Program-made: the position numbers and the translations under genes
Part shown: piece after piece, positions 35,517 to 44,640 of the stretch
Layout: every line of letters starts with the position of its first letter
Position numbering within the stretch: position 1 is the stretch's first letter
The notes under the pieces: generated by a model
Database searches by the model: none
The model's input: the letters and a program-made list of their open reading frames with translations, nothing else
Told to the model about the DNA's origin: nothing
Source of the DNA: Desulfohalovibrio reitneri
GTDB lineage: Bacteria; Desulfobacterota; Desulfovibrionia; Desulfovibrionales; Desulfovibrionaceae
DNA: 64,000 nucleotides
NCBI RefSeq assembly: GCF_000711295.1
Contig: NZ_JOMJ01000003.1
Coordinates: 2,429,501-2,493,500, forward strand
Reading direction: 5' to 3'

Positions 35517-35625
35517 CCCGCGCTTTTCGCAGCAAGTAGGGTTTTTCCCCATTTCCATCGCCCGCCCCCCGGGGGTAGAGGGAATGCGGGGTCGGCCATA
35601 TTCAGGCAACGAGGACGGCGAGCGG

Positions 35626-36351
35626 ATGGACGCGGAAATCCTGGGAATCTATTCCTCCGAATCAACCCGCAGGCTGGGGGCGGGCACCACGTCCACCAGG
35701 CGCAAGGAAAGGCTGTCGTGGTTCGTGATGCGGCTCGGCAGCTCCTATCAGGTCATGCCGCTGGGCGGGGACGGACTGCCCACGGGCATGCGCGAGTTTC
35801 GCGACGAGGAGGACTTCGACGAACAGTTCACCCCGGAGCCGGACGCCTACATGGAAAACGTGGCTCCTGTGGCCAACAGCCTCCGCGCCAAGCTGGAGGA
35901 GACCGGCGGCGAGGTGCTGCCCGCCGGGCTGACCCGCAAGGAGCTGTCCCTCTTCAAGTCCCTGCGGGTGAACATCAAGGGGGCGGCCAAAAGCTCCCCG
36001 CGCACGGTGCTGGAGCTGTTGCGCACGGCCCGCCCCGGCGGCTCGGCCTGGATCGCGGAGCAGGCCGCCCGGCTGGGCAGGGCGGGCATAGAGGCCCGCC
36101 GCAACGCCGACCCGGCCGAGGCGCTGCGCCAGTACGAGCGGGTGCTCAAGCTCAACCCCCACGACGACCACGCCTACTTCAACATGGCCCGCTGCCACCA
36201 CCTCCAGGGCGACGTGGAAAAGAGCCTGGAGTGTTTGCGCAGGGCGCTGAAGCTGAACCCGGACCTGCGCGAGGCCAGGGCCTTTCTGGAGTACATCCAG
36301 GACGGCGGCCGGGGAGGGCGGTTCAGGGCGGACGAGTCCTTCTCCTTCTGA
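35626..36351 (+). CDS. TPR-repeat protein, second of a tandem pair
   Basis: 241 residues from the ATG at 35626, chosen by alignment with the paralogue (MDAEILGIYSS against MDAEIKGVFST); the frame is open to 35584. Shared blocks are LSWFVMRLGSSYQV, LTRKELSLFKSLRVNIKGAA and ALRQYERVLKLNPHDDHAYF with a second TPR repeat (CLRRALKLNPDLREARAF). The protein ends in a short acidic tail. Paralogue of 34827-35516; no catalytic motif is seen. Confidence 0.7.
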   Translation: MDAEILGIYSSESTRRLGAGTTSTRRKERLSWFVMRLGSSYQVMPLGGDGLPTGMREFRDEEDFDEQFTPEPDAYMENVAPVANSLRAKLEETGGEVLPAGLTRKELSLFKSLRVNIKGAAKSSPRTVLELLRTARPGGSAWIAEQAARLGRAGIEARRNADPAEALRQYERVLKLNPHDDHAYFNMARCHHLQGDVEKSLECLRRALKLNPDLREARAFLEYIQDGGRGGRFRADESFSF

Positions 36352-36439
36352 GCCGGACGGGGCTGCTGGAAAAAGTGCGAATCGAGGGTTGACAAGTCCC
36401 CGCCGCGCCGATACATAGTTCGTCCTTTGCGAGCACTGG

Positions 36440-36514
36440 AGGCGCGTAGCTCAGGGGGAGAGCACTTGCTTGACGCGCAAGGGGTCAGGAGTTCAAATCT
36501 CCTCGCGCCTACCA
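36440..36514 (+). tRNA. tRNA-Val (anticodon GAC)
   Basis: A 75-base cloverleaf: acceptor stem AGGCGCG/CGCGCCT, D-arm GCTC/GAGC, anticodon stem CTTGC/GCAAG with loop TTGACGC (anticodon GAC, reads GUC), T-arm AGGAG/CTCCT with TTCAAAT loop, discriminator A and encoded CCA. A terminator hairpin follows. Confidence 0.92.
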
Positions 36515-36523
36515 CATTTTCGT

Positions 36524-36556
36524 GAAAGGGAGGCTCCTCGCCTCCCTTTCCTGTTT
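36524..36556 (+). terminator. Terminator after tRNA-Val
   Basis: GAAAGGGAGGC and GCCTCCCTTTC (36524-36534, 36540-36550) form an 11-bp stem around TCCTC, followed by CTGTTT. It lies just before thrS. Confidence 0.75.
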
Positions 36557-36576
36557 GGGGCACCGGAAGGTACAGC

Positions 36577-38544
36577 ATGCGTTTGGATGTCGACGGCGTC
36601 GAAGTGGAAGCCGAGTCCGGGGCGACCTTCGCCGAGGTCCTGGGCCAGGCTCTTTCCAAGAAGCGGATGAAGCAGGTGGTGGCCGCCCGGGCCTGCGGGC
36701 GGGTGCACGACCTGACCGCTTCCGTGCCGGAGTGCGCCCTTTCCGACGGCGGCGTGGCCCCCGTGCTGGAGAGCGAGCCGGACGGGCTCGAGGTCATCCG
36801 CCACTCCGCCGCCCACCTCATGGCCGAGGCGGTCAAGAACCTCTTCCCCGAGGCCAAGGTGACCATCGGCCCGGCCATCGAGTCCGGCTTTTACTACGAT
36901 TTCGACTACCACCGCCCCTTCACCCCCGAGGACCTGGAAGCCATCGAGGCCGAGATGGTCCGCCTGGCGGGCCGCGACGAGCCCTTCGAGTGCAGGGTGA
37001 TGCCCCGCGAGGAGGCCGAGCGCCTCTTCCGCGAGCAGGGCGAGGACTACAAGCTGGAGATCATGCGCGACCTGGGGGAGGAGAGCTTCTCCGTCTACTC
37101 CCAGGGCGGCTTCACCGACCTCTGCCGGGGTCCCCACGTTCCCTCCTCCGGCCGCATCAAGGCCTTCAAGCTGCTTTCCACCGGCGGGGCCTACTGGCGC
37201 GGGGACGAGAACAACCGCATGCTCTCGCGCATCTACGGCACGGCCTACGCCAACCCCAAGGATCTCAAGAAGCACCTGCAGCGCCTTGAAGAGGCCGCCA
37301 AGCGCGACCACCGCAAGCTGGGCCGCCAGCTGGACCTGTTCTCCTTCCACGACGAGATCGGGGCGGGCATGGTCCTGTGGCATCCCAAGGGCGCGCTGGT
37401 GCGCACCATCCTGGAGGACTTCGAGCGCAAGGAGCACCTCAAGCGCGGCTACAAGATCGTGCAGGGCCCCCTCATCCTCAAGCGCGACCTGTGGGAGAAG
37501 AGCGGGCACTACGACAACTACCGCGAGAACATGTACTTCACCGAGATCGAGGAGCAGGAATACGGCATCAAGCCCATGAACTGCCTCTCGCACATGCTCG
37601 TGTACCGCTCCAGGATCCGCTCCTACCGCGACCTGCCCGTGCGCCTCTTCGAGCTGGGCCAGGTGCACCGCCACGAGAAGTCCGGCGTGCTGCACGGGCT
37701 GACCCGGGTGCGCCAGTTCACCCAGGACGACGCCCACATCCTCTGCCGCCCGGACCAGCTGCAGGACGAGATTCTCGGCGTCATCACCTTCGTCACCGAC
37801 GTCATGCGCCTCTTCGGCTTCGAGTTCGAGGCGGAGCTGTCCACCCGCCCGGAGAAGTCCATCGGCTCCCAGGAGGACTGGGACCGGGCCACCGACGCGC
37901 TGAAGAGCGCCCTGGAGGCCGGGGGCTACGACTACGGGGTCAACGAGGGCGACGGCGCTTTCTACGGCCCCAAGATTGACATACTTATCAAGGATGCCTT
38001 AGATCGCCGGTGGCAGTGCGCCACCTGCCAATGCGATTTCACGTTGCCCGAACGGTTCGATCTCACGTATGTGGGGGAGGACGGGGAACGGCACCGCCCG
38101 GTCATGCTGCACCGGGTCATCCTGGGATCGCTGGAACGGTTCCTGGGGGTGCTCATCGAGCATTGCTCCGGGAAGTTCCCCACCTGGCTGGCTCCGGTCC
38201 AGGCCAAGATCCTGACCGTGACCGACGACCAGGCGGAATACGCGGCGCAGGTCGAACGGCGGCTCGGTGCCGCCGGTGTTCGCGTTGAAGCGGACCTGCG
38301 CAACGAAAAGCTGGGCTACAAGGTGCGCGAGGCCCAGTTGGAAAAGGTCCCCTTCATGCTTGTCATCGGAGACAAGGAGATGGAGGAGGGCGGCGTCAAC
38401 GTGCGGTTGCGCGGCGGCGAAAACCTTGGGCTCAAGAGCGTGGAGGAGGCAGTCGGCCTCATCCGCGACGACGCGGCCGAACCGTTCAAACGCGGAGGAA
38501 TGAGCTATAGCTTCGAAGCATGCCCGAACGAACCGGCAGATTAG
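36577..38544 (+). CDS. thrS: Threonine-tRNA ligase
   Basis: 655 residues, normal for the family. Order: TGS domain (1-60), editing domain with [10 protein letters not shown] and the [10 protein letters not shown] segment, and the class II catalytic core: motif 1 around [14 protein letters not shown], motif 2 in [13 protein letters not shown], motif 3 with the GSLERFLG region. Zinc-ligand residues are present (C of MNCLSHM and His residues downstream). The C-terminal anticodon-binding domain is complete. It charges tRNA-Thr with proofreading. It is first in the translation operon thrS-infC-rpmI-rplT-pheS-pheT, and the end of thrS overlaps the start of infC. Confidence 0.96.
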   Translation: MRLDVDGVEVEAESGATFAEVLGQALSKKRMKQVVAARACGRVHDLTASVPECALSDGGVAPVLESEPDGLEVIRHSAAHLMAEAVKNLFPEAKVTIGPAIESGFYYDFDYHRPFTPEDLEAIEAEMVRLAGRDEPFECRVMPREEAERLFREQGEDYKLEIMRDLGEESFSVYSQGGFTDLCRGPHVPSSGRIKAFKLLSTGGAYWRGDENNRMLSRIYGTAYANPKDLKKHLQRLEEAAKRDHRKLGRQLDLFSFHDEIGAGMVLWHPKGALVRTILEDFERKEHLKRGYKIVQGPLILKRDLWEKSGHYDNYRENMYFTEIEEQEYGIKPMNCLSHMLVYRSRIRSYRDLPVRLFELGQVHRHEKSGVLHGLTRVRQFTQDDAHILCRPDQLQDEILGVITFVTDVMRLFGFEFEAELSTRPEKSIGSQEDWDRATDALKSALEAGGYDYGVNEGDGAFYGPKIDILIKDALDRRWQCATCQCDFTLPERFDLTYVGEDGERHRPVMLHRVILGSLERFLGVLIEHCSGKFPTWLAPVQAKILTVTDDQAEYAAQVERRLGAAGVRVEADLRNEKLGYKVREAQLEKVPFMLVIGDKEMEEGGVNVRLRGGENLGLKSVEEAVGLIRDDAAEPFKRGGMSYSFEACPNEPAD

Positions 38545-39055
38545 GGTTCCGCAGGTCAGAGTCATCGCCGAGGACGGCGAGCAGGTCGGGGTGATTCCCA
38601 CCGACCAGGCGATGGCCATGGCCCAGGAAAAGGGCCTGGACCTGGTGGAGGTGGCGCCCAACGCCGACCCGCCGGTCTGCCGGATCATGGATTACGGCAA
38701 GTACAAGTACGAGCAGCAGAAGAAGCAGCAGTCGGCCCGCAAGAAGCAGTCCCAGGTCCAGATCAAAGAGATCAAGTTCCGGCCGAAGACGGACGAGCAC
38801 GACTACCAGACCAAGATGAAGCATATCCGCCGCTTTCTCGACGGCGGAGACCGCGTCAAGGTCACAATCTTCTTCCGCGGACGCGAGATCGTGCACAAGG
38901 ATCGCGGCAACATGATCCTGGAACGCGTGGCCGAGGACCTGGCCGACGAGGCCAAGGTGGAACAGTCGGCCCGCAGCGAGGGCCGCACCATGTTCATCCT
39001 GCTGGCTCCGGACAAGAAGCAGCCGGAAAAAAAGCAGCAGGGTGCCAACGAATAG
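38507..39055 (+). CDS. infC: Translation initiation factor IF-3, non-ATG start (ATA proposed)
   Basis: 182 residues if started at ATA 38507, reading [22 protein letters not shown]. The frame has a stop at 38501 and no ATG, GTG or TTG until the GTG at 38591, which would cut off the conserved NRQIRVP block, so a rare start is needed: ATA 38507, ATT 38540 or ATC 38564. ATA is favoured because GGAGGA lies at 38493-38498, 8 bases before it. Domains: N-terminal (to about 80), a Lys/Gln-rich linker helix ([13 protein letters not shown]) and the C-terminal P-site domain. IF-3 discriminates rare start codons, so its own rare start gives autoregulation, as for E. coli infC (AUU). The gene overlaps thrS by 38 bases. 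Confidence 0.9.
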   Translation: MASKHARTNRQIRVPQVRVIAEDGEQVGVIPTDQAMAMAQEKGLDLVEVAPNADPPVCRIMDYGKYKYEQQKKQQSARKKQSQVQIKEIKFRPKTDEHDYQTKMKHIRRFLDGGDRVKVTIFFRGREIVHKDRGNMILERVAEDLADEAKVEQSARSEGRTMFILLAPDKKQPEKKQQGANE

Positions 39056-39104
39056 GCGTTTACCCCGCCATCCGGGCGGGGATTGAGATCAAGGAGTCGA
39101 GGAT

Positions 39105-39302
39105 ATGCCCAAGATCAAGACCAACCGGGCCGCGGCCAAGCGGTTCAAGAAGACCGGTTCCGGCAAGTTCATGCGCCGGCAGCGCAACATGCGCCACATC
39201 CTGACCAAGATGAGCTCCAAGCGGCAGCGCCGCCTGAACGGCGAAGTGGTCCTGGACGGCGACGACGTGAAGCGCGTCAAGCGCATGTGCCCCTACCTGT
39301 AG
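39105..39302 (+). CDS. rpmI: 50S ribosomal protein L35
   Basis: 65 residues, typical length, very basic: MPKIKTNRAAAKRFKKTGSG, FMRRQRNMRHILTKM and a C-terminal RVKRMCPYL. L35 binds 23S rRNA in the large subunit. An AAGGAG site precedes the ATG. It lies between infC and rplT, the common order in bacteria. Confidence 0.96.
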   Translation: MPKIKTNRAAAKRFKKTGSGKFMRRQRNMRHILTKMSSKRQRRLNGEVVLDGDDVKRVKRMCPYL

Positions 39303-39399
39303 GGGAGAGGTTTTCCCCCGCCCGTTTCCGGGCGGACGGGTTGCGTACGGGCGGCGGACGCATGGCCCCCGGCGGACCCCAAACAACAAGGAGTGAACG

Positions 39400-39753
39400 A
39401 TGCGTGTCAAAAGGGGCGTAACAGCCCACAAGAAGCACAAGAAGTATCTCAAGCAGGCCAAGGGCTACTACGGCGCCCGCTCCAAGCTGTACCGCACCGC
39501 CCGCGAGACCGTTGAACGGTCCATGGCCTATGCCTACCGCGACCGCAAGAACAAGAAGCGCGAGTTCCGCAAGCTGTGGATCGTGCGCATCAACGCCGCC
39601 GCCCGCGAGCACGGCCTGAGCTATTCCCGCCTGATGGCCGGACTGAAGAACGCCGGCGTGGGCATCGACCGCAAGATGCTGGCCGACATGGCCGTGCGGG
39701 AAAAGGAAAGCTTCGCCAAACTGGCTGAAGTGGCCAAGTCCTCCCTGACCTAG
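39400..39753 (+). CDS. rplT: 50S ribosomal protein L20
   Basis: 117 residues: [40 protein letters not shown] and the globular C-terminal part [21 protein letters not shown]20 binds 23S rRNA and in many bacteria represses its own operon at the leader. The 97-base spacer from rpmI holds a GC-rich hairpin (CCGCCCGTTTCCGGGCGGA-like) that could take part in such control; this is not tested. AAGGAG precedes the ATG. Confidence 0.96.
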   Translation: MRVKRGVTAHKKHKKYLKQAKGYYGARSKLYRTARETVERSMAYAYRDRKNKKREFRKLWIVRINAAAREHGLSYSRLMAGLKNAGVGIDRKMLADMAVREKESFAKLAEVAKSSLT

Positions 39754-39763
39754 CGGGGCGTCC

Positions 39764-40813
39764 ATGGCCGACGCCCAGGCGATCCGCGACGAACTGGCGT
39801 CCCTGGCCATCGAGGCGAGGGACGCCCTGTCCAAGGCGACCTCCGAAGACGAGGTGGAAGAGGCCCGCGTCCGCTATCTGGGGCGCAAGGGCCGCTTGGC
39901 GCAGTGCATGGCCGCCATGCCGGGGCTGGACGCCTCCGAGCGTCCGGCCGTGGGGCAGGCCGCCAACCAGGCCAAGGCCGAGCTGAACACCCTGCTGGAC
40001 GAGGCCAAGCAGCGCCTCGCCCGGGAAAAGGCCAAGGCCGCCTCCGCCGGGTTCGACCCCACCATGCCCGGCCGCGCCCCGGCCCCCGGCTCCCTCCATC
40101 CGGTCACCCTTGTCATGGAGGAGCTGTGCTCCGTGCTCCAGCGGCTGGGTTTCGACGTGGTCTCCGGCCCGGAGATCGAGACCGACTGGCACAACTTCGA
40201 GGCCCTGAACATGCCGCCCGACCACCCGGCGCGCGACATGCAGGACACCCTCTACGTGACCGACTCGGTGGTGCTGCGCACCCACACCTCGCCCCTGCAG
40301 ATCCGCTCCATGCTGGCCACGGAGCCGCCGGTGGCGGTCATCGCCCCGGGCCGCGTTTTCCGGCGCGACTCGGACCTGACCCACACCCCCATGTTCCACC
40401 AGATCGAGGGGCTTTTGGTGGACACCGCGTCCTCCCTGGCCGACCTGCGCGGCGTCCTCTCCTCGCTCTGCCGCCAGTTATTCGGCCCGGACACCAAGCT
40501 CCGCTTCCGTCCCTCCTTCTTCCCCTTCACCGAGCCCAGCGTGGAGGTGGACATCTCCTGCTCCATCTGCGGCGGGCACGGCGGCGTGGGGCAGGACCCC
40601 TGCCGCACCTGCAAGGAGTCGGGCTGGATCGAGATTCTGGGCGCGGGCATGGTGGACCCCGAGGTGTTCCGCCACGTGGGCTACGACCCCGAGCGGTACA
40701 CCGGCTGGGCCTTCGGCCTGGGCATCGAGCGGGTGGCCATGCTCAAGTACGGCATCGGCGACATCCGCATGTACTTCGAAAACGACCTCCGCTTCCTGGG
40801 CCAGTTCGCCTAG
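39764..40813 (+). CDS. pheS: Phenylalanine-tRNA ligase alpha subunit
   Basis: 349 residues. An N-terminal coiled coil (1-85) binds tRNA; the class II core follows: motif 1 ([17 protein letters not shown]), motif 2 ([20 protein letters not shown]), a Phe-binding region with [11 protein letters not shown], and motif 3 ([19 protein letters not shown]). A Cys-rich loop ([18 protein letters not shown]) between motifs 2 and 3 may bind zinc, as in some bacterial PheS. It forms an (alpha-beta)2 enzyme with PheT encoded 51 bases downstream. Confidence 0.96.
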   Translation: MADAQAIRDELASLAIEARDALSKATSEDEVEEARVRYLGRKGRLAQCMAAMPGLDASERPAVGQAANQAKAELNTLLDEAKQRLAREKAKAASAGFDPTMPGRAPAPGSLHPVTLVMEELCSVLQRLGFDVVSGPEIETDWHNFEALNMPPDHPARDMQDTLYVTDSVVLRTHTSPLQIRSMLATEPPVAVIAPGRVFRRDSDLTHTPMFHQIEGLLVDTASSLADLRGVLSSLCRQLFGPDTKLRFRPSFFPFTEPSVEVDISCSICGGHGGVGQDPCRTCKESGWIEILGAGMVDPEVFRHVGYDPERYTGWAFGLGIERVAMLKYGIGDIRMYFENDLRFLGQFA

Positions 40814-40864
40814 GGGGCTCCGGGCCTCCCCCGGGGGGCCGATGATTCGCGGGAGCAGCTTCCT

Positions 40865-43264
40865 ATGCGCGTGAGTTTGCAGTGGCTTCGGGAAATGACG
40901 CCCTTTGATGGCACGCCCGAGCGGTTGGCGGACCAGCTGACCATGCTCGGCCTGGAAGTGGACGAGATCGCCCGCCCCTTCGCCGGGCTGGAGGGCGTGG
41001 TCATCGGCCATGTCGTCGAGTGCGGCCCCCACCCGGACGCGGACAAGCTCTCCGTGACCCGCGTGGACGTGGGCGACGAGACCCTGGACATCGTCTGCGG
41101 CGCGCCCAACGTGGCCAAGGGCCAGACCGTGGCCGTGGCCAAGGTGGGCACCACCCTCCCCGACGGCCTGAAGATCAAGAAGGCCAAGATCCGCGGCCAG
41201 GCCTCCCACGGCATGATCTGCTCCGAGCGGGAGCTGTCCCTGGGCGAGGGCCACGAGGGCATCCTGGCCCTTGAGGGCGATTTCACCCCCGGCCAGCGCT
41301 TCATGGACGCCCTGGGCCTGGACGACACCGTCCTCGACATCGACCTCACGCCCAACCGCGCCGACTGCCTCTCCCACCTTGGCGTGGCCCGCGAGGCGGC
41401 CCTGGCCTTCGGCCTGCCCCTCACCCCGCCCCTGTCCTTTCCCGAGGAGATTTCCGAAGCAGCGGACGCGGATTGGCGCATCGACATCGACGACCCCGAG
41501 CTGTGCCCCCTCTACATGGCCCGCGTCATTCGCGGCGTCTCCGTGGGCCCCTCCCCGCTGTGGCTGCGCAAGCGGCTGCTGGCCGTGGGGCAGCGGCCGG
41601 TGAACAACGTGGTGGACGTGACCAACTACGTGCTTCTGGAAATGGGCCACCCCCTGCACGCCTTTGACGAGGACCTGCTGCGCGGCGGCGTGGTGCGCGT
41701 GGCCCCTTCCGGCGAGCCGCGCGATTTCACCACCCTGGACGGCCAGATCCGCCGCCTGGAGCCGGACGACCTGCTCATTTGGGACAACGAGCGGCCGGTG
41801 GCCCTGGCCGGGGTCATGGGCGGCGCGGACACCGAGATGCACGGCCGGTCCGCCAACGTGCTGCTGGAGTGCGCCGTGTTCAAGCCCGCCAGCATCCGCC
41901 GCACAGCCCGCCGCCAAGCCCTTCCCTCCGAGGCCTCCCACCGCTTCGAGCGCGGCGTGGACCAGGCCGGGGCGCGCAAGGCCTGCGACCGGGCCGCCCA
42001 GCTCATCCAGGCCACGGCCGGGGGCAGGGTGCTCTCCGGCGTGGCCCGCTCCGAGCCCAAGCCCTGGCAAGCCCCCACCCTGGGCTTCCGCCCCGCCCGC
42101 GCCTCCGAGGTGGTGGGCATCGAATTCGACCACGGTTTTTGCCGCGACACCCTGCGCGGCCTGGGCTGCGAGGTCTCCGGCGACGAATCCGCCGAGTGGT
42201 CCGTGGTGCCGCCCTCCCACCGGCTGGACCTGGAGCGCGAGATCGATCTGGTGGAAGAGGTCGCCCGCGTCTACGGCATGGACAACATTCCCACCACCCT
42301 GCCGCGCGTGCGCAAGTCCCTGGAGGATGCGGCCAAGCCCGAGAGCGAGTACGACTTCGAGCTGCGCCTCAAGCGCTGGGCGCGCGGCGCGGGGTTGCGC
42401 GAGTGCATCAACTACGCCTTCCTCTCCCACCGCGAGCTGGACCTGCTGGGCCTGCCCTCGGACAACCGCGTGGACGTGGCCAACCCCCTCTCCGAGGAGC
42501 AGGGGGCCATGCGCACCGCGGTCTGCTCCGGGCTGGTGCGCAACCTGGGCCACAACCTGGCCCATGGCCAGGCCGACCTCCGCCTCTTCGAGCTGGCCAA
42601 GGCCTTCTTCGCCGACCCGGACTCCGAGACCACCGTGCGCGAGGAGCCCCGGCTGGCCGTCCTGCTGCACGGCCGCGCCCATCCCGGCGGTTTCCCGTAC
42701 GGCGACGAGCCCGTGGGCTACGCCGACCTCAAGGGCATCGTCGAGGATCTGGCCCGCTACCTCAATCTGCCGTCCCTGTGCTTCACGCTGGAGGAGGACC
42801 ACCCCTTCATGGAGCCCGCCGTCCAGGTCTCCCTGGCCGGTCGCCCCCTGGGCGCGCTGGGCCGCCTGCGGGCCGACCCCGCGGCCGAGGCCAAGGCCCG
42901 CACCGACGCCTGGCTGGCCGAACTGGACGCCACCGCCCTGCGCGAACTGGACCGCTCCGACACCCGCCACTTCCAGCAGCTGCCCGTCTACCCGGCCTCC
43001 TGGCGCGACGTCACCCTGGTCGTGCCGGACGGCGTCCAGGCCGGGGGCATCGAGGAAGCCATGCGCGGGGCCAACCACCCCCTCATGGAGTCCGTGCGCA
43101 TGGTCAACGCCTACCGCCCCGAAGGCGCGGCCGAGCGCAACCTCTCCTTCCGCCTCACCTACCGCTCCCCCAAGAAGACCCTCAAGGACGCCGAAGTGGA
43201 CAAGGCCCACGACGCCGTCATCAAGGCCGTCCTGAACGCCCTGCCCGTCAAGGCGCAGGAATAG
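40865..43264 (+). CDS. pheT: Phenylalanine-tRNA ligase beta subunit
   Basis: 799 residues, full length. Order: N-terminal region, OB-fold tRNA-binding EMAP-II-like domain (about 40-150, GVVIGHVVECGPHPDADKLS), B3/4 editing domain (about 210-380, NNVVDVTNYVLLEMGHPLHA), B5 DNA-binding-like domain, the class II-like core without catalysis, and the C-terminal RRM-like anticodon-binding domain (FQQLPVYPASWRDVTLVVPD). It edits mischarged Tyr-tRNA(Phe). It is the last gene of the operon; a terminator follows at 43285. Confidence 0.96.
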   Translation: MRVSLQWLREMTPFDGTPERLADQLTMLGLEVDEIARPFAGLEGVVIGHVVECGPHPDADKLSVTRVDVGDETLDIVCGAPNVAKGQTVAVAKVGTTLPDGLKIKKAKIRGQASHGMICSERELSLGEGHEGILALEGDFTPGQRFMDALGLDDTVLDIDLTPNRADCLSHLGVAREAALAFGLPLTPPLSFPEEISEAADADWRIDIDDPELCPLYMARVIRGVSVGPSPLWLRKRLLAVGQRPVNNVVDVTNYVLLEMGHPLHAFDEDLLRGGVVRVAPSGEPRDFTTLDGQIRRLEPDDLLIWDNERPVALAGVMGGADTEMHGRSANVLLECAVFKPASIRRTARRQALPSEASHRFERGVDQAGARKACDRAAQLIQATAGGRVLSGVARSEPKPWQAPTLGFRPARASEVVGIEFDHGFCRDTLRGLGCEVSGDESAEWSVVPPSHRLDLEREIDLVEEVARVYGMDNIPTTLPRVRKSLEDAAKPESEYDFELRLKRWARGAGLRECINYAFLSHRELDLLGLPSDNRVDVANPLSEEQGAMRTAVCSGLVRNLGHNLAHGQADLRLFELAKAFFADPDSETTVREEPRLAVLLHGRAHPGGFPYGDEPVGYADLKGIVEDLARYLNLPSLCFTLEEDHPFMEPAVQVSLAGRPLGALGRLRADPAAEAKARTDAWLAELDATALRELDRSDTRHFQQLPVYPASWRDVTLVVPDGVQAGGIEEAMRGANHPLMESVRMVNAYRPEGAAERNLSFRLTYRSPKKTLKDAEVDKAHDAVIKAVLNALPVKAQE

Positions 43265-43284
43265 GCGGGCAACAGATACCGATG

Positions 43285-43325
43285 AAAAGGCCCGGGCGCT
43301 TGAAGCGTCCGGGCCTTTTATTTTG
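43285..43325 (+). terminator. Rho-independent terminator after pheT
   Basis: The arms AAAGGCCCGGGCGCT and AGCGTCCGGGCCTTT (one G-T) flank a TGA loop; TTATTTT follows. It ends the thrS-pheT operon. Confidence 0.9.
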
Positions 43326-43339
43326 GAGAAGGGGAAAGA

Positions 43340-43475
43340 AGAAGGATTTCGCCCTGCGGGCGACCAGGGCCTGCGCGGCCCTGGACCCGCGGCAAACTAA
43401 CTTTGCATGTGTTTCGCGGGATGGGAGGTGGTGGAGTGGCGGGGAGGGAGCGCCACGGCGAAGGGGCGAATCAGG
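43340..43475 (+). repeat. Dispersed intergenic repeat family, copy B
   Basis: Reads GAAGGATTTCGCCCTGCGGG, then CCCTGGACCCGCGGCAAACT, AACTTTGCATGTGTTTCGCG and GAGGGAGCGCCACGGCGAAG. It aligns base for base over most of its length with copy A at 27.7 kb. It lies between convergent pheT and the ArsC-like gene. Confidence 0.8.
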
Positions 43476-43560
43476 GGGGGCGGCATGAGGAAAAGGGAGA
43501 AGGGGCGGAACCGGAACGAGGCGGGAGGTGGGTGCACGGGAGATGATTTGCGGTGCGGGG

Positions 43561-44013
43561 CTACGCTTCAACCGATTCTTTCAGGCTGTTTTGTTCCCGC
43601 AGCCATCCTCGGATGCGGCCCGCAAGCTGGTCTCGGCAGGCTCGCAGGGCGGTGAGGCGCGTGTCCTCGTTGCCCTGCACCGCGTCCGGGTCCGGGGTGG
43701 GCCAGTGGAGGTAGTTGGCATGGCCGGGGTAGATGGGGCAGCGTTCGCCTGTGGTGTCGTCGCAGAGGGTGATGATGTGGTCGAAGATGCGGCCGGAGGA
43801 GAACAGGGAGAAGGCGGTGGCCGACTCCACGGTGGGCGGCGGCAGCCCGGTTTCCTCGAGGACCAGGGCGCACAGCGGGTCGAGCGGCGCGGTTTCGAAT
43901 CCCGCGCTTTGCGCCTCGAATTCGCCCGGCGCGAGCGCCGAGAGGATGGCCTCGGCCATGCGGGATCGCGAACCGTGCCGCGAGCCCACGAAAAGGACGC
44001 GTGTGGGGGTCAT
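43561..44013 (-). CDS. ArsC/low-molecular-weight phosphatase-like protein lacking the catalytic Cys
   Basis: 150 residues from the ATG at 44013; the frame is open to 44076. The fold family is clear from RVLFVGSRHGSRSRMAEAIL, AQSAGFETAPLDPL and TLCDDTTGERCPIYPGHANY, which match arsenate reductases of the thioredoxin-coupled type and low-molecular-weight tyrosine phosphatases. The P-loop C-x5-R has Gly10 where the nucleophilic Cys should be (codon GGC); Arg16 is kept. The two later Cys used in ArsC relay are present. As written it cannot do the usual catalysis, so it may be a binding protein or a damaged gene. The spacer to the divergent MerR gene is about 160 bases. Confidence 0.75.
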   Translation of the reverse strand: MTPTRVLFVGSRHGSRSRMAEAILSALAPGEFEAQSAGFETAPLDPLCALVLEETGLPPPTVESATAFSLFSSGRIFDHIITLCDDTTGERCPIYPGHANYLHWPTPDPDAVQGNEDTRLTALRACRDQLAGRIRGWLREQNSLKESVEA

Positions 44014-44173
44014 GGCATCCCTCCGAAGGGATGGAGTGCGATGATGGATGGTACCCGCGGCATGTGAACCCGGCAAGGAAAACCGGGTCGCCGCCGTCTG
44101 GAGCGAGAGCGGAAATCAACCATGCCGTAACAGCCTGTTTACTCCCGTCCCGGGCACGGCTAGGATGCCGGGC

Positions 44174-44566
44174 ATGTCCGATTCCGGCGGTCACGGCGGC
44201 AATTACAAGATAGGCCAGGCGGCGGAGCTGCTTGGTGTGAAGCCGTACGTCCTGCGCTTCTGGGAGTCGGAGTTTCCGCAAATCCAGCCCCGCCGCAGTT
44301 CCACCGGCCAGCGCGTCTACGACGACGACTCCCTGCACGTCGTGCGCCGGGTCAAATATCTGCTGTACGATGAAGGACTTACCATTGAAGGCGCGCGCAA
44401 GCGGCTGGAGGAGGACGACCGGGCCGGGGTGCTGGCCGAGGTGGAAGCCGAGCTGCGGGGTATCCGGGCCATGCTGGCCGGGGAGTCGCCAGGGGAGGAC
44501 GCTTCCGGGGGCACCCCAGCCGAGGGCGGACAGCTTACCTTGTGGAACGGTCCAGGGGGGAAATAA
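44174..44566 (+). CDS. MerR-family transcriptional regulator
   Basis: 130 residues from the ATG at 44174 (an ATG at 44165 adds 3). The winged helix-turn-helix is typical: YKIGQAAELLGVKPYVLRFW, ESEFPQIQPRRSSTGQRVYD, then a second helix block VVRRVKYLLYDEGLTIEGAR. The C-terminal 60 residues form a helix and a flexible Gly/Pro-rich tail without metal-binding Cys, so no ligand is predicted. A MerR gene after pheT is a recurrent arrangement in this group of bacteria. Confidence 0.85.
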   Translation: MSDSGGHGGNYKIGQAAELLGVKPYVLRFWESEFPQIQPRRSSTGQRVYDDDSLHVVRRVKYLLYDEGLTIEGARKRLEEDDRAGVLAEVEAELRGIRAMLAGESPGEDASGGTPAEGGQLTLWNGPGGK

Positions 44567-44640
44567 GCATTGCTATTTTCTATGGGCATGGGTAGCGTCA
44601 TAAATAAGGAGGAGGCAACAGTGCAACCGGAGGTGCTGCT

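Noticed and set aside
40478-43210. Minus-strand open frame of 910 codons opposite pheT
   Set aside because: Antisense shadow of pheT, low-complexity translation without domains.
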